A stretch of 64,000 bases of DNA, taken from assembly GCA_900543485.1 (NCBI GenBank), contig UQRM01000003.1, forward strand, positions 62,001-126,000. The letters are read 5' to 3'. The translations under genes and the position numbers were made by a program. Of this stretch, positions 32,074-41,265 are shown piece by piece (within the stretch, counting starts at the first letter, position 1; each line of letters opens with the position of its first letter). The stretch comes from an uncultured Eubacterium sp. GTDB taxonomy: Bacteria; Bacillota; Clostridia; Peptostreptococcales; Anaerovoracaceae. Under the pieces are notes generated by a model. The model was not told where the DNA came from and searched no databases. It saw only the letters and a list, made by a program, of their open reading frames with translations.

Positions 32074-35000
32074 TTGATCCGAGATTTTATAAAAGAGACA
32101 CAACGAAGGCTTACGGACAAAGGCTTTCTGATGAAGTTGGGAGAGACGAAAAAAGGGATGACGGGGCTGCTGAACGATTTTCGGTGGAAGGAGAGGATCT
32201 CCGGGCTGGCTGAGAAAGGTGATTTTTCGGCAGGAAGTCTGGCGGAATCGCTGAAACCGCTGATGGAACGGTGGGCGGAGGAACCGGAAGAAGGCTGGCT
32301 GGAGTTCATATGCAACGAGGTAAAATCGGCCATGTATCCGGAGAACTTTACTTCCAGATCCACGGAAGGCCGCGGGAAGGCCCGGTTTTTCTTCATGGAA
32401 AACTACAGAGCCATGCTGAAATACGAGAGGAAGACCGGCGGGACATCGCCTGTATCTCACATAGACTTTCTACCGGCCAGGGAGGTGAAGGAGTGTATCA
32501 CCTTTAAGGAGTACGAGAAGCTCCGTGCCTTCTGGAAACAGGAGTATATCTTTGAATTCATGAGGATAAACAGGGAGATCACGCCTTTCAATACAATAGG
32601 ACATATCGCCGGGGTACATTACGTGGCGGTTTTCATAGGGAACCAGCTGAGAGGGACAGATGTGCCGATAGATATGGCGCTGTTGTCGGGGGCTGCCGCA
32701 GGCCATGACCTGGGAAAGTTCGGATGCAGCCCGGCTGAGGCTGCAAGGACACCGTACCTGCACTATTATTACACTGATGAGCTCCTCAAGAGAAAAGGAA
32801 TGCCGATGATATCCCATATAGCCAGCAACCATTCCACCTGGGATCTGGAGCTGGAGAATCTGTCGGTGGAGTCTCTGATCCTTATCTACGCTGATTTCAG
32901 GGTCAAGAGCAGTCGGGAAGAAGGCGAGGAGATAGTCCACTTCTATACGCTGGAAGAGGCTTTCGATGTGATACTGGGCAAGCTGGACAATGTGGATATG
33001 GCAAAACGCCACAGATACGAGAAAGTCTACGCCAAACTGAAGGATTTCGAGGATTATCTGGTAGATATCGGAGTCCAGACCGACGTGTGGAAGGCGCCGT
33101 CTGAGGACGTGGGGCTGAAGGACAACGACGTAGCGCTGATGATGGGCGGTCAGGTGGTGGAACACATAAAGTATACGGCTATAGAGCACAATATCCAGAT
33201 AATGAATATATTCAACAATGAAAACGCCTTCGGAAGCCTGATAGAGGCCGCCAGGAGCGAAAAGCAGTGGAAGAGCCAGCGGGCCTATCTCAACATCCTG
33301 TCGGAATACTCCACATATATGACGAAGCCGGAGAAGCTGCTGACGGTGAATTTTCTTTATGAGCTCTTATCCCACAGGGAAGGCGACATAAGGCGGCAGG
33401 CAGGAAGGCTGATGGGCAACGTGATATCCGGATATGATGACGTGTACAGGAAGGAGATCCCCGAGGGAGCGGTGAAGGACGATATCAACAGAGATGAGGC
33501 GGCGGAGCTGTGGGATACTTATCTCCACAAGATCGTGTTCCCGGATTATCGGGTGACGGATCAGCACCGGAGCTGGATCGGCTATACTCTCAAGGTGGTG
33601 ATATTCGGACTTCTTGAAAAGGCTGACAGGCGGATGAGCAGGATGTTCATGGAGCGGTATTTCAGGCTTTTCGGGTTCAGCAAGGTGAAGGACAGCGCGG
33701 TGTTCGTGCTGCTGGACTCAGTCATAAGCGTCCCGATGGAAATGTTCTCCGATGAGGACATGGTCTCGGTGCTGGATTTCGTCAAAAGAGTATCGATCAG
33801 AGAACAGGTGGAGATAAAGATAGGAGCTCTCAGAGCCGCGGAGTATATCTCAGGGAAGACAGGCTGCGGTCATGTGAAGAAAGCGGTGCTGGCGGTGATA
33901 GACAATGTCGGTCAGCTGGCTGACAGCATAAGCGTCGCCCACCTGATAAGCAAGACACTGAAAAATATCGGAGAGGACGAAGCCGCAGAGGAATTTCGCG
34001 GGAAAATAGAGAAGCTTCAGAGGATGGGCACTCTCAGCGATGAGATATCCGGTATATTCAGGGAAAACCTCAAGGTGGGGACCCCGTGGGTAGTGAAGAT
34101 AGTCAACATGGAATTCCTGCTGGAATACACTCTCAAGGGACGGCTGAAAGAGCAGACTTTCTATCTGGCCACCCACTTTTCCAACCTGATAAAGGTCAGC
34201 GAAAGAGTGACGGTGAGGCACCAGGCAGGCAGGAGCCTGATAGAGATAGCCAGGGCCCTGCCTATAGAGCAGATAAACGAGCTGGTTATAGAATTAACAA
34301 AGGGACTGGAAATCGGAGAATACCAGTTCTCAAAGTACATCCCCGAATATCTGGGAGAGCTGGTCCTGTACCTGTATCCTACTGAGCTGGACGAGTTCAT
34401 CGACAATCTGGGAGAGCTGATGGAAAGCAGCAACGACAAGGTGGGCTCGGTGGCTCTGGACACAGTGGGGGAGGTCATAAGGAAATATTCCTCATACAAA
34501 TACAGGAGCAGTGAGGCAAGATCTGATTACGAGGACAGGAAGACAAGGATGCTGGGGATGCTGCTGAAAGGACTGGCCAACTACCACGAGGTGGTGAGCC
34601 AGGAGGCTATCATGGTGACAGGCCAGTATATCTTCGGTTCGGAAGAGCTTTCCATGGAGGAGAAGTACGACGCTTTCAGACAGATATACAAGAAGCTGCT
34701 GACGCTCATAGCTGATATCGATGAATACGACATGAATTTCTTTACTAACGCGGCGGCACTCAATCACATATACAGGTTCATCTCGGAGTACAAGTTCAAC
34801 TTCGGGAAGATGGAGCTTCCGGAAAACAGCCACGTGGCCTTTTTCCCGGGGACCTTCGACCCCTTCTCTCTGAGCCATAAGGGCATCGTACAGGCAATAA
34901 GGAACGAAGGATTCGAGGTGTATCTGGCCATAGATGAATTCTCCTGGTCCAAGAAGACGCAGGCAAGGATGATAAGGAGACAGATCATTTCCATGTCGGT

Positions 35001-36945
35001 AGCGGACGAGCCGGATGTATTCCTGTTTGCCGATGATTTTCCTGTAAACATAGCCAATCCCAAGGATCTGAAGCGACTCAAGGAGCTGTTCCCGGGCAAG
35101 GAGATATATATGGTGGCGGGCAGCGATGTGATAATAAACGCGTCGTCCTATAAGGCTGAGCCGGAGGAAGATTCCATACATTCCATGAATCACATCGTGT
35201 TCCAGCGGGAGACTCTTGAGGGAAAAGGCGAGGACAGGATAGCGCTGAAGAACATCTACAGAAAGATGAGCGGCAATATCAGGGAGCTGAAGCTGCCGGT
35301 ATACCTGGAGGATATAAGCTCCACCAGGATAAGGGAAAACATAGATTACGGCAGGGACATCTCCAATCTGATAGATCCGGTAGTGCAGAATTTCATCTAC
35401 GACAACAGCCTGTACCTGAGGGAGCCTCAGTATAAGAATGTTTTCGAGGCGAAGAACATATCCTTTGATTCCCTCAAGGCGCGGGAGGGCTCCATCATCG
35501 ACGACATGGAAGGAGCCATAGCTGCGGCGGGAGGCGATACGGAGCGGATAAGAGAATATATCGGCGGACCGGAGGTGCGTACGGCCGTCATAAGGAACGA
35601 GTTCAGAAAGGTCTGCGCCATAGCGGCTGTCAACGAGATAGAGACGGGAGAGCTGTATGATGAGTTCAAGGATCTGGATATCGCGTCGTATCTGAGGGAG
35701 AAGGCCACAGGACGCATGCTGATAATAAGGGGGATATACTGCGCGCCTCACACAGACATGAGAAATCTGCTGCAGATAATAACGACGGAGGTCATCGCCG
35801 AGGCTGTGGCCGATGATATAACCTATGGCATATATCACCCGCTGGAGGGAAAGGCAGATGCCGATGTGCTGGACGTGCTGGAGCGTCAGGGATTCACAGA
35901 GATCTCCATAAAGGGAAAGAAGCAGGGTGTATACGAAGTAAACATGAAGGAGCCTATCGTCGTCATAGAGAACATGGATACGGCGCTAAAGGAGCCGTTC
36001 AATACGAATCACAGGATATTGGACGTGCTGGAGGAGACTCATGCGGACATGCAGCGGGCGCTGACGAAGCTGAACCCGGGCAATCTGGTGCTCTCCTTCA
36101 ATGCGGGGATAATGCATCAGAAGATCGTCGACATGGTGACCAAGGCCAATCACGTACCTAATTACACGGGGCTGAAGCGAAAGCTGGGCGAGTGTATGTG
36201 CGTGCCTTTTGGCAAGATACTGAGGGGGATGGTGGTGCCCAACACGGTGACAAAGACCCTCCATACGGAAAAGATGTTCACCCCGACGCTGGACGATTTC
36301 ACGATCGAAGAATATCCGATGTACGCGACGATACCGAATCAGATAAGGACCATAAAGTCATTCGGAAGGCCGGTGATACTGGTGGATGACCTGCTCCACA
36401 AGGGCTACAGGATACAGGCGCTGGATCCTATTTTCAAGGAAAACGACGTTGTCATAAGGAAAATGATAACGGGCGTGTTGTCGGGCCACGGGGAGGATCT
36501 GATGACTATACAGGGGCGGGATGTAGAGAGCGCCTATTTCATCCCCAACCTGAAGGCATGGTTCGTGGAATCGACCCTTTGTCCGTTCATAGGAGGAGAT
36601 GGGGTGAGGAGCATGGAACAGACGGAAGCCAGTCTGATACCTTCCATCAACCTGATATTGCCTTTTGCCGCGCCGTCATTCCTCAAGGACTGCAGCCGGG
36701 AGTCTGTGTATGGGCTGTCGATGGTGTGCCTGAGGAACGCGGCTAAGATATTCCAGGTACTGGAGGAGGAATATCAGGTGCTGTTCGAGAGGAAGCTGAC
36801 CATAAAGCGTCTTTCGGATGCGGTGAAGTCGCCGAGGATGCCTAACGGCTCCAACAGAGTCAGCGTCGATTCCAATCTGGCGCCGTCGGTATATATGGAA
36901 GATTATATTGAACGATTGATAAGACTGAAGGATTCACTGATATGA
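32074..36945 (+). CDS. Giant fusion: HD hydrolase, helical repeats, NadD-like nucleotidyltransferase, GNAT-like and PRTase-like domains
   Basis: 1623 residues, cytoplasmic. An HD metal-dependent hydrolase lies at about 170-280, with H177/H182, H211-D212 (GHDLGKFG), H248, H253 and D274 as likely metal ligands. Helical HEAT-like repeats fill about 380-910. A nucleotidyltransferase occupies about 920-1110: GTFDPFSLSH (926-935, catalytic His) and ISSTRIR (1081-1087), both as in NadD. A GNAT-like stretch follows at about 1130-1290. A phosphoribosyltransferase-like region at about 1330-1560 has VILVDDLLHKGYR (1434-1446) at the PRPP-loop position. Start is TTG 32074 after CGGAGGG. The next gene overlaps as ATGA. 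Separate NadD and the HD protein YqeK are neighbours in many Firmicutes, so nucleotide or NAD-like chemistry is inferred. The substrate is unknown. Confidence 0.8.
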   Translation: MIRDFIKETQRRLTDKGFLMKLGETKKGMTGLLNDFRWKERISGLAEKGDFSAGSLAESLKPLMERWAEEPEEGWLEFICNEVKSAMYPENFTSRSTEGRGKARFFFMENYRAMLKYERKTGGTSPVSHIDFLPAREVKECITFKEYEKLRAFWKQEYIFEFMRINREITPFNTIGHIAGVHYVAVFIGNQLRGTDVPIDMALLSGAAAGHDLGKFGCSPAEAARTPYLHYYYTDELLKRKGMPMISHIASNHSTWDLELENLSVESLILIYADFRVKSSREEGEEIVHFYTLEEAFDVILGKLDNVDMAKRHRYEKVYAKLKDFEDYLVDIGVQTDVWKAPSEDVGLKDNDVALMMGGQVVEHIKYTAIEHNIQIMNIFNNENAFGSLIEAARSEKQWKSQRAYLNILSEYSTYMTKPEKLLTVNFLYELLSHREGDIRRQAGRLMGNVISGYDDVYRKEIPEGAVKDDINRDEAAELWDTYLHKIVFPDYRVTDQHRSWIGYTLKVVIFGLLEKADRRMSRMFMERYFRLFGFSKVKDSAVFVLLDSVISVPMEMFSDEDMVSVLDFVKRVSIREQVEIKIGALRAAEYISGKTGCGHVKKAVLAVIDNVGQLADSISVAHLISKTLKNIGEDEAAEEFRGKIEKLQRMGTLSDEISGIFRENLKVGTPWVVKIVNMEFLLEYTLKGRLKEQTFYLATHFSNLIKVSERVTVRHQAGRSLIEIARALPIEQINELVIELTKGLEIGEYQFSKYIPEYLGELVLYLYPTELDEFIDNLGELMESSNDKVGSVALDTVGEVIRKYSSYKYRSSEARSDYEDRKTRMLGMLLKGLANYHEVVSQEAIMVTGQYIFGSEELSMEEKYDAFRQIYKKLLTLIADIDEYDMNFFTNAAALNHIYRFISEYKFNFGKMELPENSHVAFFPGTFDPFSLSHKGIVQAIRNEGFEVYLAIDEFSWSKKTQARMIRRQIISMSVADEPDVFLFADDFPVNIANPKDLKRLKELFPGKEIYMVAGSDVIINASSYKAEPEEDSIHSMNHIVFQRETLEGKGEDRIALKNIYRKMSGNIRELKLPVYLEDISSTRIRENIDYGRDISNLIDPVVQNFIYDNSLYLREPQYKNVFEAKNISFDSLKAREGSIIDDMEGAIAAAGGDTERIREYIGGPEVRTAVIRNEFRKVCAIAAVNEIETGELYDEFKDLDIASYLREKATGRMLIIRGIYCAPHTDMRNLLQIITTEVIAEAVADDITYGIYHPLEGKADADVLDVLERQGFTEISIKGKKQGVYEVNMKEPIVVIENMDTALKEPFNTNHRILDVLEETHADMQRALTKLNPGNLVLSFNAGIMHQKIVDMVTKANHVPNYTGLKRKLGECMCVPFGKILRGMVVPNTVTKTLHTEKMFTPTLDDFTIEEYPMYATIPNQIRTIKSFGRPVILVDDLLHKGYRIQALDPIFKENDVVIRKMITGVLSGHGEDLMTIQGRDVESAYFIPNLKAWFVESTLCPFIGGDGVRSMEQTEASLIPSINLILPFAAPSFLKDCSRESVYGLSMVCLRNAAKIFQVLEEEYQVLFERKLTIKRLSDAVKSPRMPNGSNRVSVDSNLAPSVYMEDYIERLIRLKDSLI

Positions 36946-37943
36946 GATATATAAGCGAACTGATAGACGAGAAGAAAGCCGTTGAGAAGCGGGAGGGCAG
37001 CGTGGTGCTGCCGGGAAGAGACAGGACACGGAAGGAAAACAGGGTCAATCTGATAGCCCTGGGAGACGTAGGGGGCACAGTACTGATGGGCCTCAGGCTC
37101 CTGGGGGGAGACGTCATAAGCAGCATCGGCATATATGATCTGAACGAAAACGTCGTGAAGCGGTATGAGATGGAAATAAACCAGATATGCTTTCCCGACG
37201 GCAGGTCGCTGCCTGAGGTGACGGCGCTGGAGCCGGGCAGCGAAAGTCTGTACGACTGTGACATGCTGGTGTTCTGTGCCACGAAAGGAGTACCGCCGGT
37301 GACGACGGCGGCATCGGCGACGGCGGCGGGCGGAGCAGGTCACATGGACGTCAGGATGATCCAGCTTGAAGCCAACGGAGAGCTGGTGTCCATGTATGCG
37401 TCCGAAGCGGTGAAGCGGGGATTTAGCGGTATATTCGCCGTGGTGTCGGATCCGGTGGACCCGCTGTGTGCCATAGCGCTGAAGGCCGGGCTGGAGCCGG
37501 AGCAGATACAGGGCTACGGCCTTGGCGTCATGAATGGCAGAGCCTCTTATCATGCCCGCCGCCATGAGCGGTTCGCCAGGTATCTTTCGGAGGGAAGGGC
37601 CTTCGGGCCCCATGGCGAGGACCTGGTGATAGCCGACAGTGTGACGGACTATGACGATGAGATATCCAGGGAGCTGACGGAGCTGACGGTCAGAGCCAAC
37701 ATGGAGGTGAGGGCGGGAGGCTTCAAACCGTATATCGCTCCGGCTCTTTCGTCGGGAGCCATATCTCTGGTGGAGACCCTTGGAGGCGGCTGGAACTACT
37801 CGTCGGTGTATCTGGGCGGAGCATTCCTGGGCTGCCGAAACAGAAGGTGCCGGGACGGCATAGAGATGGAGGATCTGCCGCTGGATGACAGGCTCTTCCG
37901 GCGTATAGAGAGAGCATATGAGAATCTGAAGAAACTGGTGTAA
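36942..37943 (+). CDS. Divergent lactate/malate-dehydrogenase-like protein
   Basis: 333 residues. A Rossmann loop GDVGGT (41-46), an Asp after the second strand (IYDLNE), the segment DVRMIQLEANGELV with R138, VVSDPVDPL in place of the family's ISNPVN, and GPHGED (H224) at the place of the catalytic GxHGD histidine point to the LDH/MDH superfamily. Where classical enzymes read LDSAR, this one reads MNGRA, so the substrate is probably not simple lactate or malate. An N-terminal extension of about 30 residues is unusual. It overlaps the giant fusion gene by 4 bases (ATGA), implying tight coupling. Confidence 0.65.
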   Translation: MRYISELIDEKKAVEKREGSVVLPGRDRTRKENRVNLIALGDVGGTVLMGLRLLGGDVISSIGIYDLNENVVKRYEMEINQICFPDGRSLPEVTALEPGSESLYDCDMLVFCATKGVPPVTTAASATAAGGAGHMDVRMIQLEANGELVSMYASEAVKRGFSGIFAVVSDPVDPLCAIALKAGLEPEQIQGYGLGVMNGRASYHARRHERFARYLSEGRAFGPHGEDLVIADSVTDYDDEISRELTELTVRANMEVRAGGFKPYIAPALSSGAISLVETLGGGWNYSSVYLGGAFLGCRNRRCRDGIEMEDLPLDDRLFRRIERAYENLKKLV

Positions 37944-37990
37944 AGAGCCGGACAAGGGGGAAGGCCGGCTGTCAGAGGGGAGGATAGGTC

Positions 37991-39055
37991 ATGAAAGATA
38001 TGATACTGATAAACCCTTATTGCCCTGAGGAGAGTAAGAAGGAGAGGCTGGAGAAGATAATCCGCCACAGCGTAGGCGAGCACTCCTTTGAGATGCTCAC
38101 TACAGCTGAAGAGGTGGAAAAGGCAGACCTGAGGAACAGGCGGATACTGTTTACCGTGTCCCTGGGACAGTCGGGGATAAATCTGAGCTGGTACGCCATC
38201 ATGAAGTACCTGAGGCTCAACAGGGACGCTCTGGAAGGTTCGGTGGGAGGTGTGATACTGGACGGGAACAGCGAGATTTTCACAAAATCCACGGGCAGGA
38301 GCCTGGTATTCACCGCCAACAGAGCAGGATGTACATTCCCGGGAAGACCGCTGGTGGAAGGGACCAGGACGCTGAAGAACTACAACATCCAGGCCAGGAA
38401 CCTCAATACGGACAACATGGGAGCATATATGGCGGCGGGAAGACAGCTGGTGGAGAACATCTTAGGATATTCACAAAAACATGTGGAGCATCCTGACATA
38501 CTGGTGCTCCACGCGGGAAATGGCGCTACCTCCAACAGTCTGGCGCTGTGGCACATGATAAAGGAACATCTTCCTGAGTGCCGCGTCAACGAGATCTCGC
38601 TGCGAAACGGTCAGGTTATGGACTGCAGGGGATGCTCCTATGAGACGTGCCGCCACTTTGGAGAGGAGGGAAGCTGCTTCTATGGAGGAACCATAACGGA
38701 GAAAGTCTATCCTGCCATATTGGAGTGCGACGCCCTCGTCATGGTATGTCCCAATTACAATGATGCTCTGGGTGGGAACCTGACGGCCTTCGTCAACAGG
38801 ATGACAGCCTTGTTCACCATCAACAGGTTTTACGACAAGAGCCTCTTCGGTGTCATCGTATCGGGATACAGCGGAGGAGATATCGTGGCAGAGCAGCTGA
38901 TAAGCGGACTTAACATGAATAAAACCTTTGCTTTGCCCGGTAAATTTGCTATACTGGAAACGGCCAATGACCCGGGGTCTATCGCGGCCTCGGAAGGTAT
39001 AGAGGAAAGGGCGGCTGCCTTTGCCGCCAACATGAGAGAGAAACTGATGGTCTGA
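37991..39055 (+). CDS. Two-domain flavodoxin-fold oxidoreductase with Cys motif
   Basis: 354 residues. The second half is an NADPH-dependent FMN reductase-type flavodoxin domain, with LVLHAGNGATSNSLALW at the flavin phosphate loop and MVCPNYNDALGGNLTAFVNR. It contains C212, C215, C220 and C229 (CX2CX4CX8C), close to the cysteine cluster of iron-sulfur flavoproteins, though with unusual spacing. The first half (1-150) seems to be a second, degenerate fold of the same kind. GGAGGATAGG precedes the ATG. It lies 47 bases after the dehydrogenase-like gene and is probably the third gene of the same operon, supplying electrons to it; that role is inferred. Confidence 0.7.
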   Translation: MKDMILINPYCPEESKKERLEKIIRHSVGEHSFEMLTTAEEVEKADLRNRRILFTVSLGQSGINLSWYAIMKYLRLNRDALEGSVGGVILDGNSEIFTKSTGRSLVFTANRAGCTFPGRPLVEGTRTLKNYNIQARNLNTDNMGAYMAAGRQLVENILGYSQKHVEHPDILVLHAGNGATSNSLALWHMIKEHLPECRVNEISLRNGQVMDCRGCSYETCRHFGEEGSCFYGGTITEKVYPAILECDALVMVCPNYNDALGGNLTAFVNRMTALFTINRFYDKSLFGVIVSGYSGGDIVAEQLISGLNMNKTFALPGKFAILETANDPGSIAASEGIEERAAAFAANMREKLMV

Positions 39056-39125
39056 CTGCCGGCGGAGCGTCCGAAGGCGATCAGAGCATGGATATAAACG
39101 GATAGAAGCGGGAAGGAGGGATATC

Positions 39126-40532
39126 ATGGCTGATATATCGATGGACAACGATGCTAAGAACCAGCAGTTCGATGAAGACGTGGAAAAGATAGTCGAGCTG
39201 CTGGATGAGAAATCCTACTTCAAGGCCAGAGATGCCATATTGAAATACAACGCGGTGGATATCAGCGAGATACTGGAAGAAGTGCTGGAGGAGCTGGGAG
39301 TCGAGAAAACCATAATAATATTCAGGATGCTGCCGAAGGACGTATCGGTGGAGGTCTTTTCACATCTTCCCTCCGACGACCAGGTAGCTATCGTCCATGG
39401 CATAACCGACAGGGAAATAACCTACATCATAGACGAGCTGGACTTCGACGATAAGATAGACGTGCTGGAAGAGCTGCCGGCAAACATCGTGGATAAGATA
39501 CTGGAGAGCACGCCGAAGGAAGAGCGGAAGCTGATAAACACCTTTCTCAACTATCCCGACACCTGCGCAGGAAGCCTGATGACTCCCGACTACATCAGTC
39601 TTCAGGAGACCATGACGGTGGCTGAGGCGCTGGCTCACATAAAGAGCGAGGGCATGGACAGTGAGACCGTCTATACTTGCTATGTCAAGCGGGGCGGCAG
39701 GAAGCTGGAGGGTATCGTATCCCTTCGTTCCCTTGTGATAGCCGATGATGATACGAAGATCTATGACCTGATGAACACCGACTATGTGTATGTCAACGTC
39801 TACGATGACCAGGAGGAGGTAGCGGAGAGCTTCAAGAAATACGGCTTTCTCGCCATTCCTGTAGTTGATAATGAACACCGGCTGGTGGGGATCATCACTG
39901 TAGATGATATCCTGCCGGTAATCGAGGAAGAGGCCAGTGAGGACATGGAGAGGATGGCCGGTGTAATAGACGATTCCGATACCGAGTATCTGGATCAGGG
40001 TGTGTTCCGTCATGTCGGTAACAGACTGCCGTGGCTGATATTCATGAATATCTCAGCCATGATAACCGGCGCTATCCTCGTCAGGTTCGAAGCTGTGCTG
40101 GCGCAGGTCATCGTGCTGGTATCCTATCTGCCGCTGCTTATGAGTACCGGCGGTAACAGCGGGTCTCAGGCTTCGACGCTGATAATCCGTGGTATGGCTA
40201 CTGATGAGATAGACTTGAAAGACGTACTCAAGGTCACGTGGAAAGAATTCAGGGTCAGCATAATACTGGGAGTTTCCCTTAGCCTGATAAACATGGCCAA
40301 GGTGCTGATAATAGACAGGGAGAGCATGGCCATAGCGCTGACGGTGGCTATTTCCATGGTGATAATAGTCATATTCGCCAAACTGCTGGGAAGCCTCTTG
40401 CCCATGGCAGCCAAAAAGCTGGGGATCGACCCGGCGTTGATGGCCAACCCTATGATATCGTCGCTGACAGACATGTTTTCCACTGTCGTATATATGCTGA
40501 TAGCGGCCATGTTCCTGGGGATAGCTCTGTAA
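39126..40532 (+). CDS. mgtE: Magnesium transporter MgtE
   Basis: A 468-residue Mg2+ channel. N-terminal superhelical domain (about 1-135), two CBS domains (about 135-265; YISLQETMTVAEAL and YVYVNVYDDQEEVAESFKKYGFLAIPVVD), a connecting helix, then five membrane helices starting at RLPWLIFMNISAMITG and including the conserved STGGNSGSQASTLIIRG pore region. The cytoplasmic domains act as the Mg2+ sensor. GGGAAGGAGGG precedes the ATG. It lies 70 bases after the flavoprotein gene, in the same orientation, and may share its transcript. Confidence 0.95.
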   Translation: MADISMDNDAKNQQFDEDVEKIVELLDEKSYFKARDAILKYNAVDISEILEEVLEELGVEKTIIIFRMLPKDVSVEVFSHLPSDDQVAIVHGITDREITYIIDELDFDDKIDVLEELPANIVDKILESTPKEERKLINTFLNYPDTCAGSLMTPDYISLQETMTVAEALAHIKSEGMDSETVYTCYVKRGGRKLEGIVSLRSLVIADDDTKIYDLMNTDYVYVNVYDDQEEVAESFKKYGFLAIPVVDNEHRLVGIITVDDILPVIEEEASEDMERMAGVIDDSDTEYLDQGVFRHVGNRLPWLIFMNISAMITGAILVRFEAVLAQVIVLVSYLPLLMSTGGNSGSQASTLIIRGMATDEIDLKDVLKVTWKEFRVSIILGVSLSLINMAKVLIIDRESMAIALTVAISMVIIVIFAKLLGSLLPMAAKKLGIDPALMANPMISSLTDMFSTVVYMLIAAMFLGIAL

Positions 40533-40730
40533 ACGAAGTGTATGAGAGGAAGTACCATACGAAAAGTATTTGAACGCAGCGTAACAAAAAGTATGCTGAT
40601 TTAAGAATACGCTCATATACTGGAGGTATTCTTCTTGTGTCATCGTGTGGGAACAACAAGTTAAAAGTGAAGTCTGTCAAGTGATATTGCCATCATTTCC
40701 GGATTTTTTCAACTTTATGATATCTCTTTG

Positions 40731-40758
40731 ACCGGGCGTCCCGAGGATGACGTCCGGT
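40731..40758 (+). terminator. Terminator-like hairpin after mgtE
   Basis: ACCGGGCGTC (40731-40740) pairs with GACGTCCGGT (40749-40758) with one G-U, followed by TTATAATTTTTTT. It is about 200 bases past mgtE, but nothing else on the plus strand intervenes. Confidence 0.6.
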
Positions 40759-41060
40759 TTATAATTTTTTTGGTAGAAAGTGAAGATTGAGTATAACCGC
40801 ACCTGAAAATCCAGTCCGTTTTCAAAAATCACGGGGGTATTTTGACGGCAAAAATGAAACAATGCACCTGTTATTGAACGCCAGACTGGTGTTTTCGCTC
40901 TTATTTGTATATATTTGGATGCGCATTGGAGAAAAGAGTTATACTTTAAAACAGGGCTTTCGAGATAATTAAGTATAATTTTGAGAGGATATGCCGTGAA
41001 AAGAGCATGACGGAACGGCTTATACCCACATCGGGTATTCGACCCGCGCATCCTTATGTG
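40759..41060. other. Intergenic stretch without recognised gene
   Basis: AT-rich DNA between the mgtE terminator and the nnrD promoters. The only structure seen is a small hairpin, ATACCC/GGGTAT (41022-41027 with 41033-41038). A 124-codon minus-strand frame crosses it but has no ribosome binding site and an unlikely composition. No RNA gene is recognised. Confidence 0.4.
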
Positions 41061-41064
41061 TAAA

Positions 41065-41076
41065 GAACGTTCGTTC
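41065..41076. promoter_or_regulatory. LexA (SOS) box-like operator
   Basis: GAACGTTCGTTC matches the Gram-positive LexA pattern GAAC-N4-GTTC, within the longer palindrome AGAACGTTCGTTCT (41064-41077). It covers the -35 position of the promoter whose -10 is at 41094, so LexA binding would repress it. Confidence 0.55.
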
Positions 41077-41093
41077 TCTATGAAGGTAAGTGA

Positions 41094-41099
41094 TATAAT
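41094..41099 (+). promoter_or_regulatory. Upstream promoter of nnrD-mazF (extended -10)
   Basis: TATAAT preceded by TGA. The -35 position (41071-41076, TCGTTC) lies inside the LexA-like box. Confidence 0.5.
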
Positions 41100-41175
41100 G
41101 ATGATGACGGGCTGACCGCCGTGCCGTTACGGGAAAGGATGAGAAGGAGCGGAGATTTTTCACCGGATGTTTTCT

Positions 41176-41203
41176 TTGAAACAGCCCGCTGGTATGGTAT
41201 AAT
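41176..41203 (+). promoter_or_regulatory. Downstream promoter of nnrD-mazF
   Basis: TTGAAA (41176-41181), a 16-base spacer and TATAAT (41198-41203) with the extended element TGG. It lacks a LexA-like site and probably gives constitutive expression. Confidence 0.65.
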
Positions 41204-41265
41204 GAGTTGCGTAATGGGATGGCGCGGGCGGAATGGCGCGCCTGGCAGGGGGTAATGGAAAAATC

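Noticed and set aside
34492-35838. A 448-codon minus-strand frame inside the giant fusion gene
   Set aside because: It is antisense to the nucleotidyltransferase region, whose motifs are intact on the plus strand; the antisense product has no motif.
40677-41051. A 124-codon minus-strand frame between mgtE and nnrD
   Set aside because: No ribosome binding site, unusual amino-acid composition, and it overlaps the terminator-like hairpin after mgtE.
41011-41055. tRNA-like segment with CGGGT-ATTCG-ACCCG
   Set aside because: It resembles a T arm only superficially; no acceptor stem, anticodon arm or D arm can be drawn around it.
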